Assembly (NCBI GenBank): GCA_956465555.1
Contig: OY101131.1
Coordinates: 137,469-201,468 of the forward strand
Origin: Nitzschia sp. pyKryTriq1
Taxonomy: Eukaryota > Bacillariophyta > Bacillariophyceae > Bacillariales > Bacillariaceae
Direction of reading: 5' to 3'
Length of the DNA stretch: 64,000 bases
The notes under the pieces were generated by a model. It searched no databases, had not been told where the DNA came from, and was given only the letters and a program-made list of their open reading frames with translations. Below are positions 21,368 through 32,008 of this stretch, one piece after another (the stretch's first letter is position 1; each line of letters starts with the position of its first letter). The translations under genes were made by a program, and so were the position numbers.

Positions 21368-24300
21368 TCAATCAAACTTTCCACAGTGCCGACATCGACT
21401 GGGGGCTGGAACGTTATCATCCTCACTACTAGACGGGGGACTAGTGGATGCCATCGAAACCCCCTTCACATCTCGGAGATGTGCTTGGAATTCTTCCCGA
21501 GGAAGCGATAGTCTCCGTTCGTGTTCGTCAACGACTGTAACACCACCACCACCACCACCCTCCTGCCGTTCCATCATGCTACGATTGATCTGTCGCTCGT
21601 GTTGGGCGGTAGCAACGGCCGCAAGCATACGAAGTTGCTTGACTGTCTCACTCCCAATCATTTTCTCGGATTCGTCGTACTTGGAATCGTCCGAGAAGAA
21701 TTTGGGTAAAAAGTAGAGCGCGATGGTAACCACCGAATCCAAGCTGAAAATGATCGAGCGCATTTGCATCATATCCGATTGGCTGAGCGATTGTTCGAGG
21801 AAAAGGGTAGCCAGCCGGAGGCATACAAACATGACATGAGAGTAGATCATAATGGCCAAGGTTTGGGATTCGTTGACTTCTTGGCGGATGGTTCTCGTTT
21901 GGAAGGCTTGGATGGTAGCCACTACTAGTAGCAATAGATGCCAGCCGACGCTTGAAATTCCCCATCCCGGATGTTCAGACTCGCAAAAGTAGGTCATCTC
22001 CACAATGCCTTTTCCATCTGACGTTAGTTCGTCTGACAGTTGATACTCGGTCTGCTGGCGAGGTGGATCCACCACTGTCCAGACGATGAGAAAAATGATG
22101 GTAAAACCGCTCAAGAGTACCACGGCCCCAAAGAGCGCTTGGCGACTCATTACAGCGTGTCGCAGTCGCTTGGCAGCCTTCATGAGCCGATAAAAGGCGC
22201 CCATTTTGACAATCAGAGGAACCAACTCCAAGGTGTATCCACAATTCGTGAGCCAAATAGCCGCCACACAGAGACCATTGGTGGCTGGAAAGCTCATGAG
22301 GAGCGAACCGGTCGACACCAACATGAGGCCCAAGAGGAGAAACGTGAGAAACTCGAGCTGTGCATACAACATGGCCGGTCGTGTTCGTCTCGCATACGTA
22401 AGGATTGCGGTAAGAGCCACTACACTGATAGCCACGGAAGCCAAAAAAGTCGACGTGAACGATAGAGGCTCCAAGGAGTCGTCGTCGTCGTCGTCGTCGT
22501 CTTCCACAACCACCCGTGGGTACGTGCGGGGAATATAGTCTTGTAGCCGATCAAAATTTTCCACGACCCAGTCACACACTGCCTCTCTGGGATCGGATTG
22601 GCCCACCAACCAAAACTCAAAGAGTTGCCCCATCTCGGCACCTGACATTTGAAAGGCCTTGAGAGTCTCGTAGGCGGGAGAATGAAGGGCTTCTGGAATA
22701 CCTTCATTATAGGTTGAATCATAGAGGCGAGCCCCAATGACTTTCTTTAAAGATTGTGGTGCTTCCCCACAAGCTCCTAGTGGAGACCCGACCAGTTCCT
22801 CCAGCGTGGTGGAACTACACCGAGCGCCATCTGGGATGCGATTCTCGAGGCACTCCTGAGTGACGGGGGGAAGAGTGATTTGGGTCAATTCCATATCTGT
22901 ACCGATAAACTCTTGATAGAGCTATATTGTAAGGAAGACAGCAGATGGATGAGACGACTTTTTTGTTTTCGATCAATGGATTGATTTGGATGTTGAAGAA
23001 AAAATATACGTACCGCTTCAGGAGTCCACCAAAAGATCAAAATATCCGATTTGGTCGCGTTGGCAGCTTTGAGAGCATCCACAAGGTCGCCGTAGGCATA
23101 CCCTCCCGATCCTCTTGGTCCGACACCATCGCCTTCAACACTAATCCCCAAATGATACGCTTGTGGCACAACATAGCTGTACCATTCGCAGGGATAGTCG
23201 AAAATATGACCAGTACATGACGACGGATTCAAGTCGCAATCATTCTTGGCTGTTTTCCGGAAATGTCCCTGATACAATCCCTCCACAAAGAATCGATCGC
23301 TATTTGCGCCGTCGTATTTGGGATCCGGCGGCCGTACGGCAACGGTATCATTGCTACTACTAGTACCACCATTAGTAGTAGTAGTAGTAGTACAGTTCGT
23401 AGGTGATACTTCGGTACAATACTCCTTCCAGGTGGTGGGTCGTAAGAACCGTTCGGCCAATTTGCGTCGATTCTCGGGTCCTGCCATGCCGATATAACTC
23501 AACAGCGTGGGATCCCGCTCGGCCGTAAATTTGGGAATGAACCAATGTTCTTCTCCAATCGTTCCCATGGGCAAGGCCGGCTCGATCCGTCCCATTCGTT
23601 CCAAAGCTTGATTATTTCCCAAATCGCCCGACGGCCACACTTCGGGAATGAAATGACAGCAGCTTTGATAATCATCTTGACCTTGCGGCTGCGCGGCATT
23701 CACAAGAACGTTGCGACAATCCCCGACTTGCACACCCTTTTCGAGACATGCCCAATCATCCACATCTCCATAATCCATTCGGGCATCGATGTTGTAAAAG
23801 TTGAGTTTAGCGTTGGGCTGGCTGGTTTCTACCGATGTTGGAACGTGCAACACTTCGGACAGAAGGATTTGCAGCACCCATGTTTCAAAAAAGGCAGCTT
23901 CCCAATTCTGGCCATGGATTCGTATTTCCATATAATCAAAATGCGTTGCTGAGGAGGGGGAGCGACAATATCCCATAGCTTCGGCTTCGGGAGGGTCTTC
24001 GGAACCACACACTCGCACCTGGCCCGTCCAATTCGCTTTGCGTTGATACAGACAACCTCCATTGAAAAATGGATTTTTGGAATGGTTGAAGGAGGAGGAG
24101 GAGGGAGAGGAGGAGTAGGGCTCTACTTGAGGCATCCAAAGGGATATCAGTAGGGCGGAAAGGAATAGCAGATAGTACAAACAGGGACGTCGAACACTGT
24201 TGCTGCGGGATCGAGATGATGATGATGACGTTGATGATGATTCTGTGATCGGGGGGATAATGAGGTCCGAGTGCTGGTGGCAGCAGCTCTGTATTGCTAC

Positions 24301-24426
24301 GACCTCTCCGTCCTCCATCACCTCAGCATTTTTAATCATGCTCTTCATCCCACCACAGACTGGATGCTCCTGCATCAGCATGAGTGTATTCGTAATAGTG
24401 CTATTTCGTCGTTGGCGGCGCTTCAT
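21368..24426 (-). CDS. Receptor: binding-protein-like ectodomain plus class C (GABA-B-like) 7TM domain
   Basis: Two exons, 24426-23014 and 22921-21368, joined by a 92-nt phase-0 intron (GTACGT...TAG), give 988 aa. The join restores WWTPEA-LYQEFIGTD, supporting it. Residues about 81-98 are a hydrophobic signal or anchor. The ectodomain of some 500 residues has MEIRIHGQNWEAAFFETWVL, which resembles type 2 periplasmic binding proteins, several Cys and N-glycosylation sequons. After an acidic ED8 linker come seven membrane segments at about 628-646, 659-681, 688-710, 732-753, 793-812, 825-847 and 860-880. They show the 7TM_3 pattern AAIWLTNCGYTLELVPLIVKMGAFYRL around TM3 and ALYFLPKFF at TM7. The tail is cytosolic and ends with a CRHCG motif. 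A ligand-sensing G-protein-coupled receptor is inferred; the ligand is unknown. Confidence 0.8.
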
Positions 24427-25879
24427 GTTATTTTTGTTGTTGGAGAGGAAAGCTGTCCTGAGGATGCGATCGATCTGAGGCCTGATGCGCTATGGTACTG
24501 ACTACTTTACCACGGTAATACTATTGCTAAAATAATAGCCTGATGATGAACGAGCGAGATATGTAAGAGAAAATACAGTAGGCTACGCATGCAGTACTTG
24601 TGCTGGTGCTGTAGATGCACCCGAAAGGGCGAAATGAGAAGGGATGAATTGAACACGTTTCTCCTATCATGGTATTTCTCCGCAGTAGTAGTCCGTATCA
24701 TTGGGCCTGTTGACAGAGTAGTACACGTACTGTACTGAAGTCCTTGTCTTCTTTGTATTGGGGCATAGTTTAGTGTCATCGATGTGTCCTGCGAAATAAT
24801 GTTCGTTTTTTCAATAACGTTTGTAAATCTTCCTGTCGAAACAACGGAAGTTTGGTTCCAGCTCTTTAGTAAAGAATTTCTCCAGGAATAGAGCGAACCG
24901 AAGCCGAGGGCCTATTAAAGTTCAACGATCGAAAATGATGTTCGCCGGCCGACGAGCGGTGGTGCGTCTGAATTTATAATTGGAAGAATGAAGACTGAGA
25001 AAGCAGACGCACCGCAACATAAGAATCGTTGTGCATGCGTAAGCACGACATACGTAGTACGCGCACTCAAGATAGAGGATGAGGATGATGATGATTCCCT
25101 GACCGACATTCAAAGAGAGGTTCGCGTCATCCGTCTTCGCTTAACTGACATTTCGTACATGTTTGATGTTGTTCTCCATCCCATTCTCTCTTGTCATCTT
25201 GTCAGTACGAACGGTCGGTACAAGTGCAGTAGTACGCACGTATTAGTTCGTGGCTGAGAAGCCCAACGTCTTCCACGCCACGTACAGTATCACACGCAGA
25301 ACGACGGTACCGCACACACATACAGTACGTACTGTATGTGTAGTGACGTCTCGCGCCACACAAGAAGTCCGCGCTATTGGTTTGCTTGCGTCGTCGTTGT
25401 TAATGGTGCGTTGTGATAATACGAGTGTGATACATAATATTGTCCGGGCGGTTCTCTCTCATGAAACAACGTCACCATACAGGTACCACGTCACAAGCAA
25501 TACATAATAATATGGCACATCTCATCATCTTCTCTTTTGTTGTTGTTGTTGTTGTTGTTGGATGGTTGGATCTACAGTACCGGTATCTTTTGATCCCGCA
25601 TCCATCCATCCGTCCGTCCATCCGTCCTTCGGTCCGTCGGTCCGTCGGTCCGTCGGTCCGCATCCATCCGCATCCAAATAGCAGAGCAGAGGAGCCGCGT
25701 CGACCGCAGGCATGATGATCGATGGATCATCATCGATCATCGATCCTATCCTGGTACAGTATTATTATTGATCAATCAATTTTGGCATGTGGCAAAACAG
25801 TCAGCACTCAGTACTGAACGACTATACAGTATAGTCGGGTTCTCTACTCTACTCTACTGGTACTCTTCTTTCCACCATC
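24427..25879. other. Divergent intergenic region
   Basis: No gene recognised across 1.45 kb. There is a TCCG/GGTC tetranucleotide run at about 25590-25662, a TTG run at 25542-25560, TACCGGTA at 25578, and GTACTGTAT-type palindromes near 25320. It should hold the promoters of the receptor and of KAE1. Confidence 0.45.
25590..25662. repeat. Tetranucleotide microsatellite
   Basis: Degenerate tandem CATC/CGTC units grade into CGGTC units (TCCATCCGTCCGTCC then CGGTCCGTCGGTCCG). It lies in intergenic DNA. Confidence 0.75.
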
Positions 25880-25890
25880 ATGCAAGAACC

Positions 25891-25927
<37 letters not shown>

Positions 25928-27226
25928 TCTTGTGCTTGTTCTTCTTCAGGTTCCTTGTTTACCCTCGTTCCCACCGCGACGGACGGTCCCTGCAGTGCAG
26001 ATTCGATCAACAACCTCCCTCTTCCGAACAATATTGTAGTAATGGATGATGATGCTCGCAATCAGCAAAAGCAGAAGCAGGAGCTGAAGGAGCAGCAGGA
26101 GCTGAGGCAGAAGCATAATATATATGGCAAGACGGTCGTATTGGGAATGGAAGGATCGGCCAACAAGGTCGGTGTCGGAGTCGTCCAATACGATCCCACC
26201 ACGCGAGAATATCAAATTCTCGCCAATCCCCGCAAAACCTTTATTCCACCGACGGGACAGGGATTTTTACCCAAGGAAACGGCCGTTCATCATCAAGCAC
26301 ATATTGTCGCACTGGTCAAGGCCGCCTTGATGGAAGCCTTTCCCAATCATCATCATCATCATCATCACGATAATCATCCTGCTGATTATTCCGACTTGAT
26401 TTCGGCCATTTGTTTTACCAAAGGACCGGGCATGGGAGCCCCCTTGCAATCGATTGCGGTATGTGCCCGGACACTTTCCTTGTTGTGGAATGTACCGTTG
26501 GTAGGGACGAATCATTGTGTGGGACATATCGAAATGGGACGATTGGCGACTGGATGTTCCGATCCGGTCGTATTATATGTCAGTGGAGGCAATACTCAAG
26601 TCTTGGCGTATAGTAATCAACGGTATCGGATTTTTGGAGAAACGATTGATATTGCGATTGGAAATTGTTTGGATCGATTTGCTCGGGTGATTGGTTTGTC
26701 GAATGATCCCTCACCGGGATATCAAATTGAACAATGTGCTGCTGCTGCTGCTGCTGCCAAAAAGAGTGGTAGTGGAGAAAAACGAAAATACATTCCCCTT
26801 CCGTACGTCGTCAAGGGGATGGATGTTAGTTTTTCGGGAATTCTCACCAAAGTCGAAGAATTGGCCTCGACAACCGGCGGCGGCGAAAGTCCCGAAGACT
26901 TGTGTTTTTCGTTACAAGAAACCGTGTTTGCCATGTTGGTGGAAACGACCGAACGGGCCATGGCCCATACCAATACCAAAGATGTCTTGATTGTGGGGGG
27001 TGTTGGATGCAACAAGCGCTTGCAAGAAATGATGCATCTCATGTGTCAAGAGCGTGGAGGGAAATTATCCTGCATGGATCATCGGTACTGTATTGACAAT
27101 GGGGCCATGATTGGACAAGCGGGGATATTGGCGTTTCAATATGGAGAAACAACACCCTTGGAAGACAGCTGGTGTACACAACGATTTCGAACAGATGCCG
27201 TCAAGACCATTTGGAGGGCTCCTTAG
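25880..27226 (+). CDS. KAE1: KAE1/OSGEP, tRNA N6-threonylcarbamoyladenosine synthase subunit of KEOPS
   Basis: A 448-aa protein of the Kae1/TsaD ATPase family, which transfers the threonylcarbamoyl group to A37 of ANN-decoding tRNAs inside the KEOPS complex. Conserved parts in order are [22 protein letters not shown]-like [10 protein letters not shown], the metal-site [11 protein letters not shown] (H212, H216), the nucleotide loop [47 protein letters not shown] and [13 protein letters not shown] (D406 as the third ligand). The motifs fit the cytosolic archaeal/eukaryotic Kae1 branch and not the organellar Qri7/TsaD branch. Family proteins normally begin close to the MEGSANK segment, so the first 80 or so residues, with ten Ala encoded by GCT repeats and a Gln/Lys stretch, are an extension; the ATG near 26042 is an alternative start. 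Confidence 0.92.
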
Positions 27227-27692
27227 TAGTACTAGCTAGTAGTACTAGTAGTAGTAATATAGAATATAGTACGAGTAGTTCATAGTACAGGAACAGTCAT
27301 TGGATTCACAAACAGTCATTGGATCCACAAACAGAAAAAGTATTGGATGAAATATTTCGAGATTTAGCAGGAGGCTCTTTGAGTCTAGTCTAGTCTAGTC
27401 TAGTCTACTAGTCTAGTCTAGTCTAGTATTCGCTTGTAAAAAAATCGAAGTATGATGGTATGGCGTTATATCCATGCATATTTAGCTGACGTGCAATATG
27501 AATGCATGTATGTTTATTCTTCATCACGGCCAGAAGGATGAAGAAGAAGAAGAGTCGTCATTGTCATCGGTGGTGGAGGATGGCCACGGCAAAGAGGGTC
27601 GTGACCAGTATTCTACCTGATCTACTCCTCCCAAGGTTCCTTGACGAATCAATTCCAAGCCAGCCTTTGAATGCATGTATGTTTATTCTTCA
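27227..27692. other. Convergent intergenic region with duplicated 3' end
   Basis: A TCTAG pentanucleotide run occupies about 27383-27427. Most of 27499-27667 is a duplicate of the 3' end of the next gene. No further gene. Confidence 0.6.
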
Positions 27693-27836
27693 TCACGGCC
27701 AGAAGGATGAAGAAGAAGAAGAGTCGTCATTGTCATCGGTGGCGGAGGATGGCCACGGCAAGGAGGGTCGTGACCAGTATTCTACCTGATCTACTCCTCC
27801 CAAGGTTCCTTGACGAATCAATTCCAAACCAGCCTT
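27499..27836. repeat. 169-bp tandem duplication of a gene's 3' end
   Basis: Positions 27499-27667 and 27668-27836 are head-to-tail copies with period 169 bp. I see three substitutions between them. The right copy contains the last 48 codons, including the stop, and some 3' UTR of the RibD_C gene on the minus strand. The left copy lies beyond the stop, so it is a non-coding echo of those codons. Confidence 0.9.
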
Positions 27837-29003
27837 TTCAAAATCGTTTGGGGTTAGATTCGAGGGAGCTGGTATTTGAAAGGACATGGGTGCTCGGACC
27901 AAAATGATTCGATCGACCATGCCTTCCTGCAAAAATTGTTGGGCCGTGGCGGGTCCTCCTTCGACCATAATGTGCCACAACTGATGATGCTGCTGCAAAT
28001 CGTAGACGATGTCTCGAGCAGAAAGACGACGAAACGAGGAAATAGGAGGAGGACGCCCGCCGTCCTGCTGCTGCTTATTAATTTCAGAATTCGTCGTCGT
28101 CTTCTTCTTCTTTGTAGTAGTAGTACTAGCAGTATTACTTGTAGCGGGTAGACCCACCCATTGGACGTTGGGATAGGTTTCATCGACATGACTGGAATAG
28201 AAAGCAGTGCTGCTGCTGCTGGTACTGCTGCTCTTGATCATGGCCATCGTCCTCTCCTCATCCAGGTCGGAATCATGATAGTAAATGATCGATTCCAAAC
28301 CATCCGTTGCCACTTTATATTTGCTCAAATTATTCTTCAATTTTTGATGGGGATCCACAATGACTCGGACGGGCTGCTGCTGTAGTAGTTTCATGCTCTC
28401 GGCGTCGATGATTCGAGGCGAAACTCTCCTTACAGTCAAGGTACAATCGTCTATTTCGACCGTCCGACGTCCCACCAATACGGCATCACTATCCCGACGC
28501 AATCGATGGACCATATCCAAACTCTCCCCACAAGTAAATCGTTCCGAAATCGATTCGGCCAAATCGGCGACGCCTCCTTGTTGGTCCACGGCAAGTTTCA
28601 AAGTGACGCCTTGAATCTTCTTCTTGTTGTTGAAATTAATATCTGCACTCTTGTTAGTACTATCATCATCGTCATCCGATAAAGAAGCTGATAATACCGT
28701 AGTGCCGACCATTACTTGGTGTACTGCTGCTACACGTCTGTGCAAGAGCTCTGGTCGCCGTTGCCGTTGCAGGACAAACGCATCAGCATTATCAGCTGAA
28801 ATACTAATGGAGATGATGATCACACAAAAGAGGAGAACGAATCCCCAGCAGCAAAACAACAAATGCGGTGGAACAATAAGCAGACGACGACTCCTATTAA
28901 CGCCAACGCAAGCTCTCGACGAAGACTTCTGTATTACTCGATCCATGGCAAGCAGAAGGGGCGGGGGATCATCGGATGTATGATCTTGAGATCGAATCAT
29001 CAT
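27693..29003 (-). CDS. Plastid RibD_C-domain reductase (riboflavin pathway)
   Basis: A 436-aa protein. Residues about 40-72 form a hydrophobic signal peptide ending in ADNADAFV, close to the ASAFAP cleavage motif of diatom plastid precursors; a basic transit-like stretch follows. The mature part fits the RibD C-terminal (dihydrofolate-reductase-like) fold: LKLAVDQQGG, then DMVHRLRRDSDAVLVGRRT with a following DD-C-L-x-V-R, PVRVIVDP, WHIMVEGGPATAQQFL and VDRIILVRAP. These are the NADPH- and substrate-binding motifs of 5-amino-6-(5-phosphoribosylamino)uracil reductases. No deaminase zinc site (H-A-E, P-C-x-x-C) is present, so the deaminase must be a separate protein. A Thr/Lys/Ser-rich insert interrupts the middle. 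Another RibD_C-type reductase role is possible. Confidence 0.75.
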   Translation of the reverse strand: MMIRSQDHTSDDPPPLLLAMDRVIQKSSSRACVGVNRSRRLLIVPPHLLFCCWGFVLLFCVIIISISISADNADAFVLQRQRRPELLHRRVAAVHQVMVGTTVLSASLSDDDDDSTNKSADINFNNKKKIQGVTLKLAVDQQGGVADLAESISERFTCGESLDMVHRLRRDSDAVLVGRRTVEIDDCTLTVRRVSPRIIDAESMKLLQQQPVRVIVDPHQKLKNNLSKYKVATDGLESIIYYHDSDLDEERTMAMIKSSSTSSSSTAFYSSHVDETYPNVQWVGLPATSNTASTTTTKKKKTTTNSEINKQQQDGGRPPPISSFRRLSARDIVYDLQQHHQLWHIMVEGGPATAQQFLQEGMVDRIILVRAPMSFQIPAPSNLTPNDFEKAGLELIRQGTLGGVDQVEYWSRPSLPWPSSATDDNDDSSSSSSFWP

Positions 29004-29742
29004 CGCATCACCATAGCATTGATCATCGTCGTCATGCTATTAGATGTTGTCATGCATGAAAAAAATCGATGGAAGAGGAGAGTGCGTCAGAAGATACGGG
29101 TATTATGACAGTATGATGTCATACGGTATGCGTCATCTCCAGGTTCTCTCAAGGAGAATTCTCGAAACCGAACCAGAACCTTGGCTTTAGAGCTAAGAAT
29201 TCAAGTGTCAGAATTATTCTAAATACATCCTAATCAGTCGACGCAAAATATCCTAGCTAATATCATGTTTAGCGCGTATTGTTGAACTTTGATTCGTACG
29301 ATGGGTAAACTGTTGTGGTACATCACTTCGGAAGTTGAATGATCGCGATGAGAAGACGAAGCCGAAAATTCCCTCCAACCAGAAAAGCGAAAATGCACAT
29401 CCCAAATTCTTACAGAATATCCGAATAATGACGCTGCTGCTGCTGTTGCTGCGAGAGAAGATCCATTTCGTGACAACATATGCATATCAGGGTTGTGACA
29501 ACCAACGAACCAACCAACCATCATATTCTGAAACGCAGAAAAGAGAACCAAGCAATCGCATCGAAATCTTTCGTTGCTTTTCTTCTATTTTTGTTGTTCT
29601 TGCCCTGTTTCATTCATTTTCCTCCAACTCCAACAACAACAACAACCCTGGCTGCCTTCCATGTGATCCCATCACGCGTGTCCTTTCAGAGAGACATACG
29701 AGTAAACGATAAACCAGCAGCATCAGTCTCACAACAGCAAGC
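29004..29742. other. Divergent intergenic region with a signal-peptide-like frame
   Basis: The only item of note is an ATG-started frame at 29480-29782 (+) that overlaps the start of the next gene in another frame. It encodes FVAFLLFLLFLPCFI followed by LAAFHV, which looks like a signal peptide with a plastid-type AF motif. It is not counted as a gene. Confidence 0.4.
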
Positions 29743-31065
29743 ATGGTATATTCATCAAATACTAATGGTGGCTCCAGGATGATGATGACTCCTTCCTCCA
29801 GCAGCAGCACCAGCACAACGACATCTACAATCGGTGGAATCCCCACAACAGTTGCCGAGCCCGTCTTGGTGACCTACCGGTCCGTAGGGATTGGTCTCTA
29901 CGGTGTCGCGATGCGATTCGTTGGGATGCCCTTGGAAAAGATCGCCCTCTACTTGAACTCTTCTCAAGTAGTAGTCGTAACAACCAAACCAGGAAAAGGT
30001 CCATTCCGGCAAGCCGTTCAATTGACCTTTCGCGAAGGAGCCCTTGCACCCTATCGAGTGGTAGGACCCGCCAGTCTAGTCGCTTGGTTCTTCCAATACA
30101 GTGTCATGGGACTGGCCTTTCAGTTCTTTGATCAAAGTTTGAGCAAAATGTTGAATGTCAAGCCTGTCTATTATGGCGCCGAGCTAATGGAACCCCCACC
30201 CCCACCACGGGCTGCCCATGGCTACGATCATGATCCAGAAGAATCTCTCGAATATCATCTGAAATATACCTTCAAGACTCTGCTCGCCCCGATTCTTTCT
30301 TCGGGGATCGAAACTATGATTTCGAACCGCGCCGAAGTCCAACGCTATTACGGAAAAGAACAATTTACGCTGATCGAACAAGGCATTCAACGCTCTGCTG
30401 GGAGCAAAGCGGCCGGATTGGGAATGGCCTTTACGCCCAATTTCTTGCGAAACCAAATAATGTGTCAAACGACCTTTCTATTAACGCCCATTACCTACAA
30501 GCTCTACTTCCCTCAAGAACAAAAGACTCCTACGACTCTCTTTTGGTACGGCCTTGGTATGAATATGTTTGTGGGTAATGCCGTTGCCATTACCCAGCAA
30601 GCACTTTGGGGACGATCCTTGGACTCCCTACTTGCCAAAGCTGAACTACAACAGGCCCAACAAGCAGTACTAGGAAGCGGTTTAAAGATTGACTATGCTC
30701 AAGTGATTCGACAAGGTTTGGCCACGGAAGGAATGAGCGCTTTCTTTACCTTCCCCAAATGGTCTTCTCGAGTCTTGATGAATGCTCCCACCCAAGGCGC
30801 GTTGCCATGGTTTTACAACGAGATTTTACCATTGGGCGAAGCCTCTGTACTAAAGAGCGTTAAAACAATCCTGGAATATGGTGATCCCTTCTGGGACCAA
30901 CTACTACTTCTGGAAACCTACAGGAGTGGTCGCGGCGATGATGATGATGATGATGATGATGATGCAAGCAGTGGAGGACGAGTCGTTCGGCTTTTGTCCA
31001 CGTCCTGCTCCAACAAGCAAGAACAACACGACGCGCTATCCATCCCCCCTACTGAGCCACGATAG
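29743..31065 (+). CDS. Mitochondrial-carrier-like (SLC25-like) membrane protein
   Basis: A 440-aa protein starting at the ATG after an in-frame stop. Carrier-like features repeat along it: GVAMRFVGMPLEKIALYL followed by GPFRQAVQLTFREGALAPYRVVGPASLVAWFFQYSVMG, a second unit around LAPILSSGIETMISNRAEVQRYYG with AGLGMAFTPNFLRNQIMCQTTFLL, and a third around MNMFVGNAVAITQQALWGRSLDSLLAKAE with IRQGLATEGMSAFFTFPKWSSRVL. The P-x-[DE/E]-x-[LIVA] signature is degenerate (MPLEKI), and the [FY]-[RK]-G loops are changed to YR and FT, so this is a divergent member. Location and substrate cannot be told. The C-terminus has a run of about ten Asp from GAT repeats. A presequence may be encoded upstream in another frame. 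Confidence 0.5.
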   Translation: MVYSSNTNGGSRMMMTPSSSSSTSTTTSTIGGIPTTVAEPVLVTYRSVGIGLYGVAMRFVGMPLEKIALYLNSSQVVVVTTKPGKGPFRQAVQLTFREGALAPYRVVGPASLVAWFFQYSVMGLAFQFFDQSLSKMLNVKPVYYGAELMEPPPPPRAAHGYDHDPEESLEYHLKYTFKTLLAPILSSGIETMISNRAEVQRYYGKEQFTLIEQGIQRSAGSKAAGLGMAFTPNFLRNQIMCQTTFLLTPITYKLYFPQEQKTPTTLFWYGLGMNMFVGNAVAITQQALWGRSLDSLLAKAELQQAQQAVLGSGLKIDYAQVIRQGLATEGMSAFFTFPKWSSRVLMNAPTQGALPWFYNEILPLGEASVLKSVKTILEYGDPFWDQLLLLETYRSGRGDDDDDDDDDASSGGRVVRLLSTSCSNKQEQHDALSIPPTEPR

Positions 31066-32008
31066 CAATGTGTCTTCAAGAACGATGAAGACTACTGGAT
31101 GGACGAGTGTCATAGTCTTTCCATAACTATCGAACACAGGTGAGGTTGCGCTGCTGGAACCGCATTGTTCTACTAGGCATCGTCCTTCGCGGCAGCCGCC
31201 ACCACAATATTTCATTTCCATCATCACTTTCGAATGATCCCTCCCACCGCCGCCCCGAGAAGTAACAACAAGTCCACAACCTGCTACTGTTACCTACTAC
31301 TTGTTGTTTCGCTGACGAAAGAATCATAATACTTCTTGATCATGATCATGCATCGCTGAAATTTTATAGTTTTGTACTTTTCATTCCATCGAACAAATAA
31401 TGAGGGCGATGACGGCGACGAGTCGGAGACAAGTAGCAGTAGTACATTACTCATCCTCGTTTACGCAACACACATACTACTAATACTACTAGTCTAGTAG
31501 TAGCTAGCAGTGCTGTTGTCTCATACTACTACTCTACTCTAGCTAATATTCGCTGCAGCAACATACTTATTCGTATATTACTACTACTACTCTAGCTACT
31601 CTACTACTAGTAGTAACTAGTACTCTACTACTACTAGCTACTATGTAGCTATACGCTACTCTATTCTATTCTATTCTATTCTACTACTACTAGCTACTAG
31701 TAGTAGTAGTAGTAGTAGAGAGCTAGTAGTTGAGTAGTAGTACTACTACTAGTAGTAGCTCTACTCTAGCTAGTAGTAGTGGGAGCTACTATTCGACGCT
31801 TCATCTATCACTACTACGATACCGAAATGGGCCATCGTTGCTCCACAAGAAGTATGTTCGAGAGAAAAGGCAATACAGCAGTAGAACCTACGGTAGTGGT
31901 CTCTACTCTACTAGCACCACTGCATGTACTGTTTTTCAACCAGCAACAAAGACTTATTTGTGCATGAGCTCTACCACTAATACAGGTATCAGTAGCAGCT
32001 CGTCGCAT
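31066..32008. other. Convergent intergenic region
   Basis: No gene recognised. The right half is dominated by the CTA/TAG repeat listed separately. Open frames here come from the repeat. Confidence 0.5.
31440..31790. repeat. CTA/TAG trinucleotide tract with palindromic turns
   Basis: About 350 bp of degenerate TACTACTAG and CTAGTAGTAG units, with a short TTCTA pentamer run at 31661-31683. CTA and TAG stretches alternate, so the strand can fold back on itself many times. Confidence 0.8.

Noticed and set aside
25520-25715. Possible CRISPR-like or satellite array in the TCCG/GGTC run
   Set aside because: There are no spacers and units are 4-5 bp; it is a simple microsatellite.
27502-27907. Two repeated plus-strand frames (MHVCLFFITARRM...)
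   Set aside because: They are antisense translations of the duplicated 3' end of the reductase gene.
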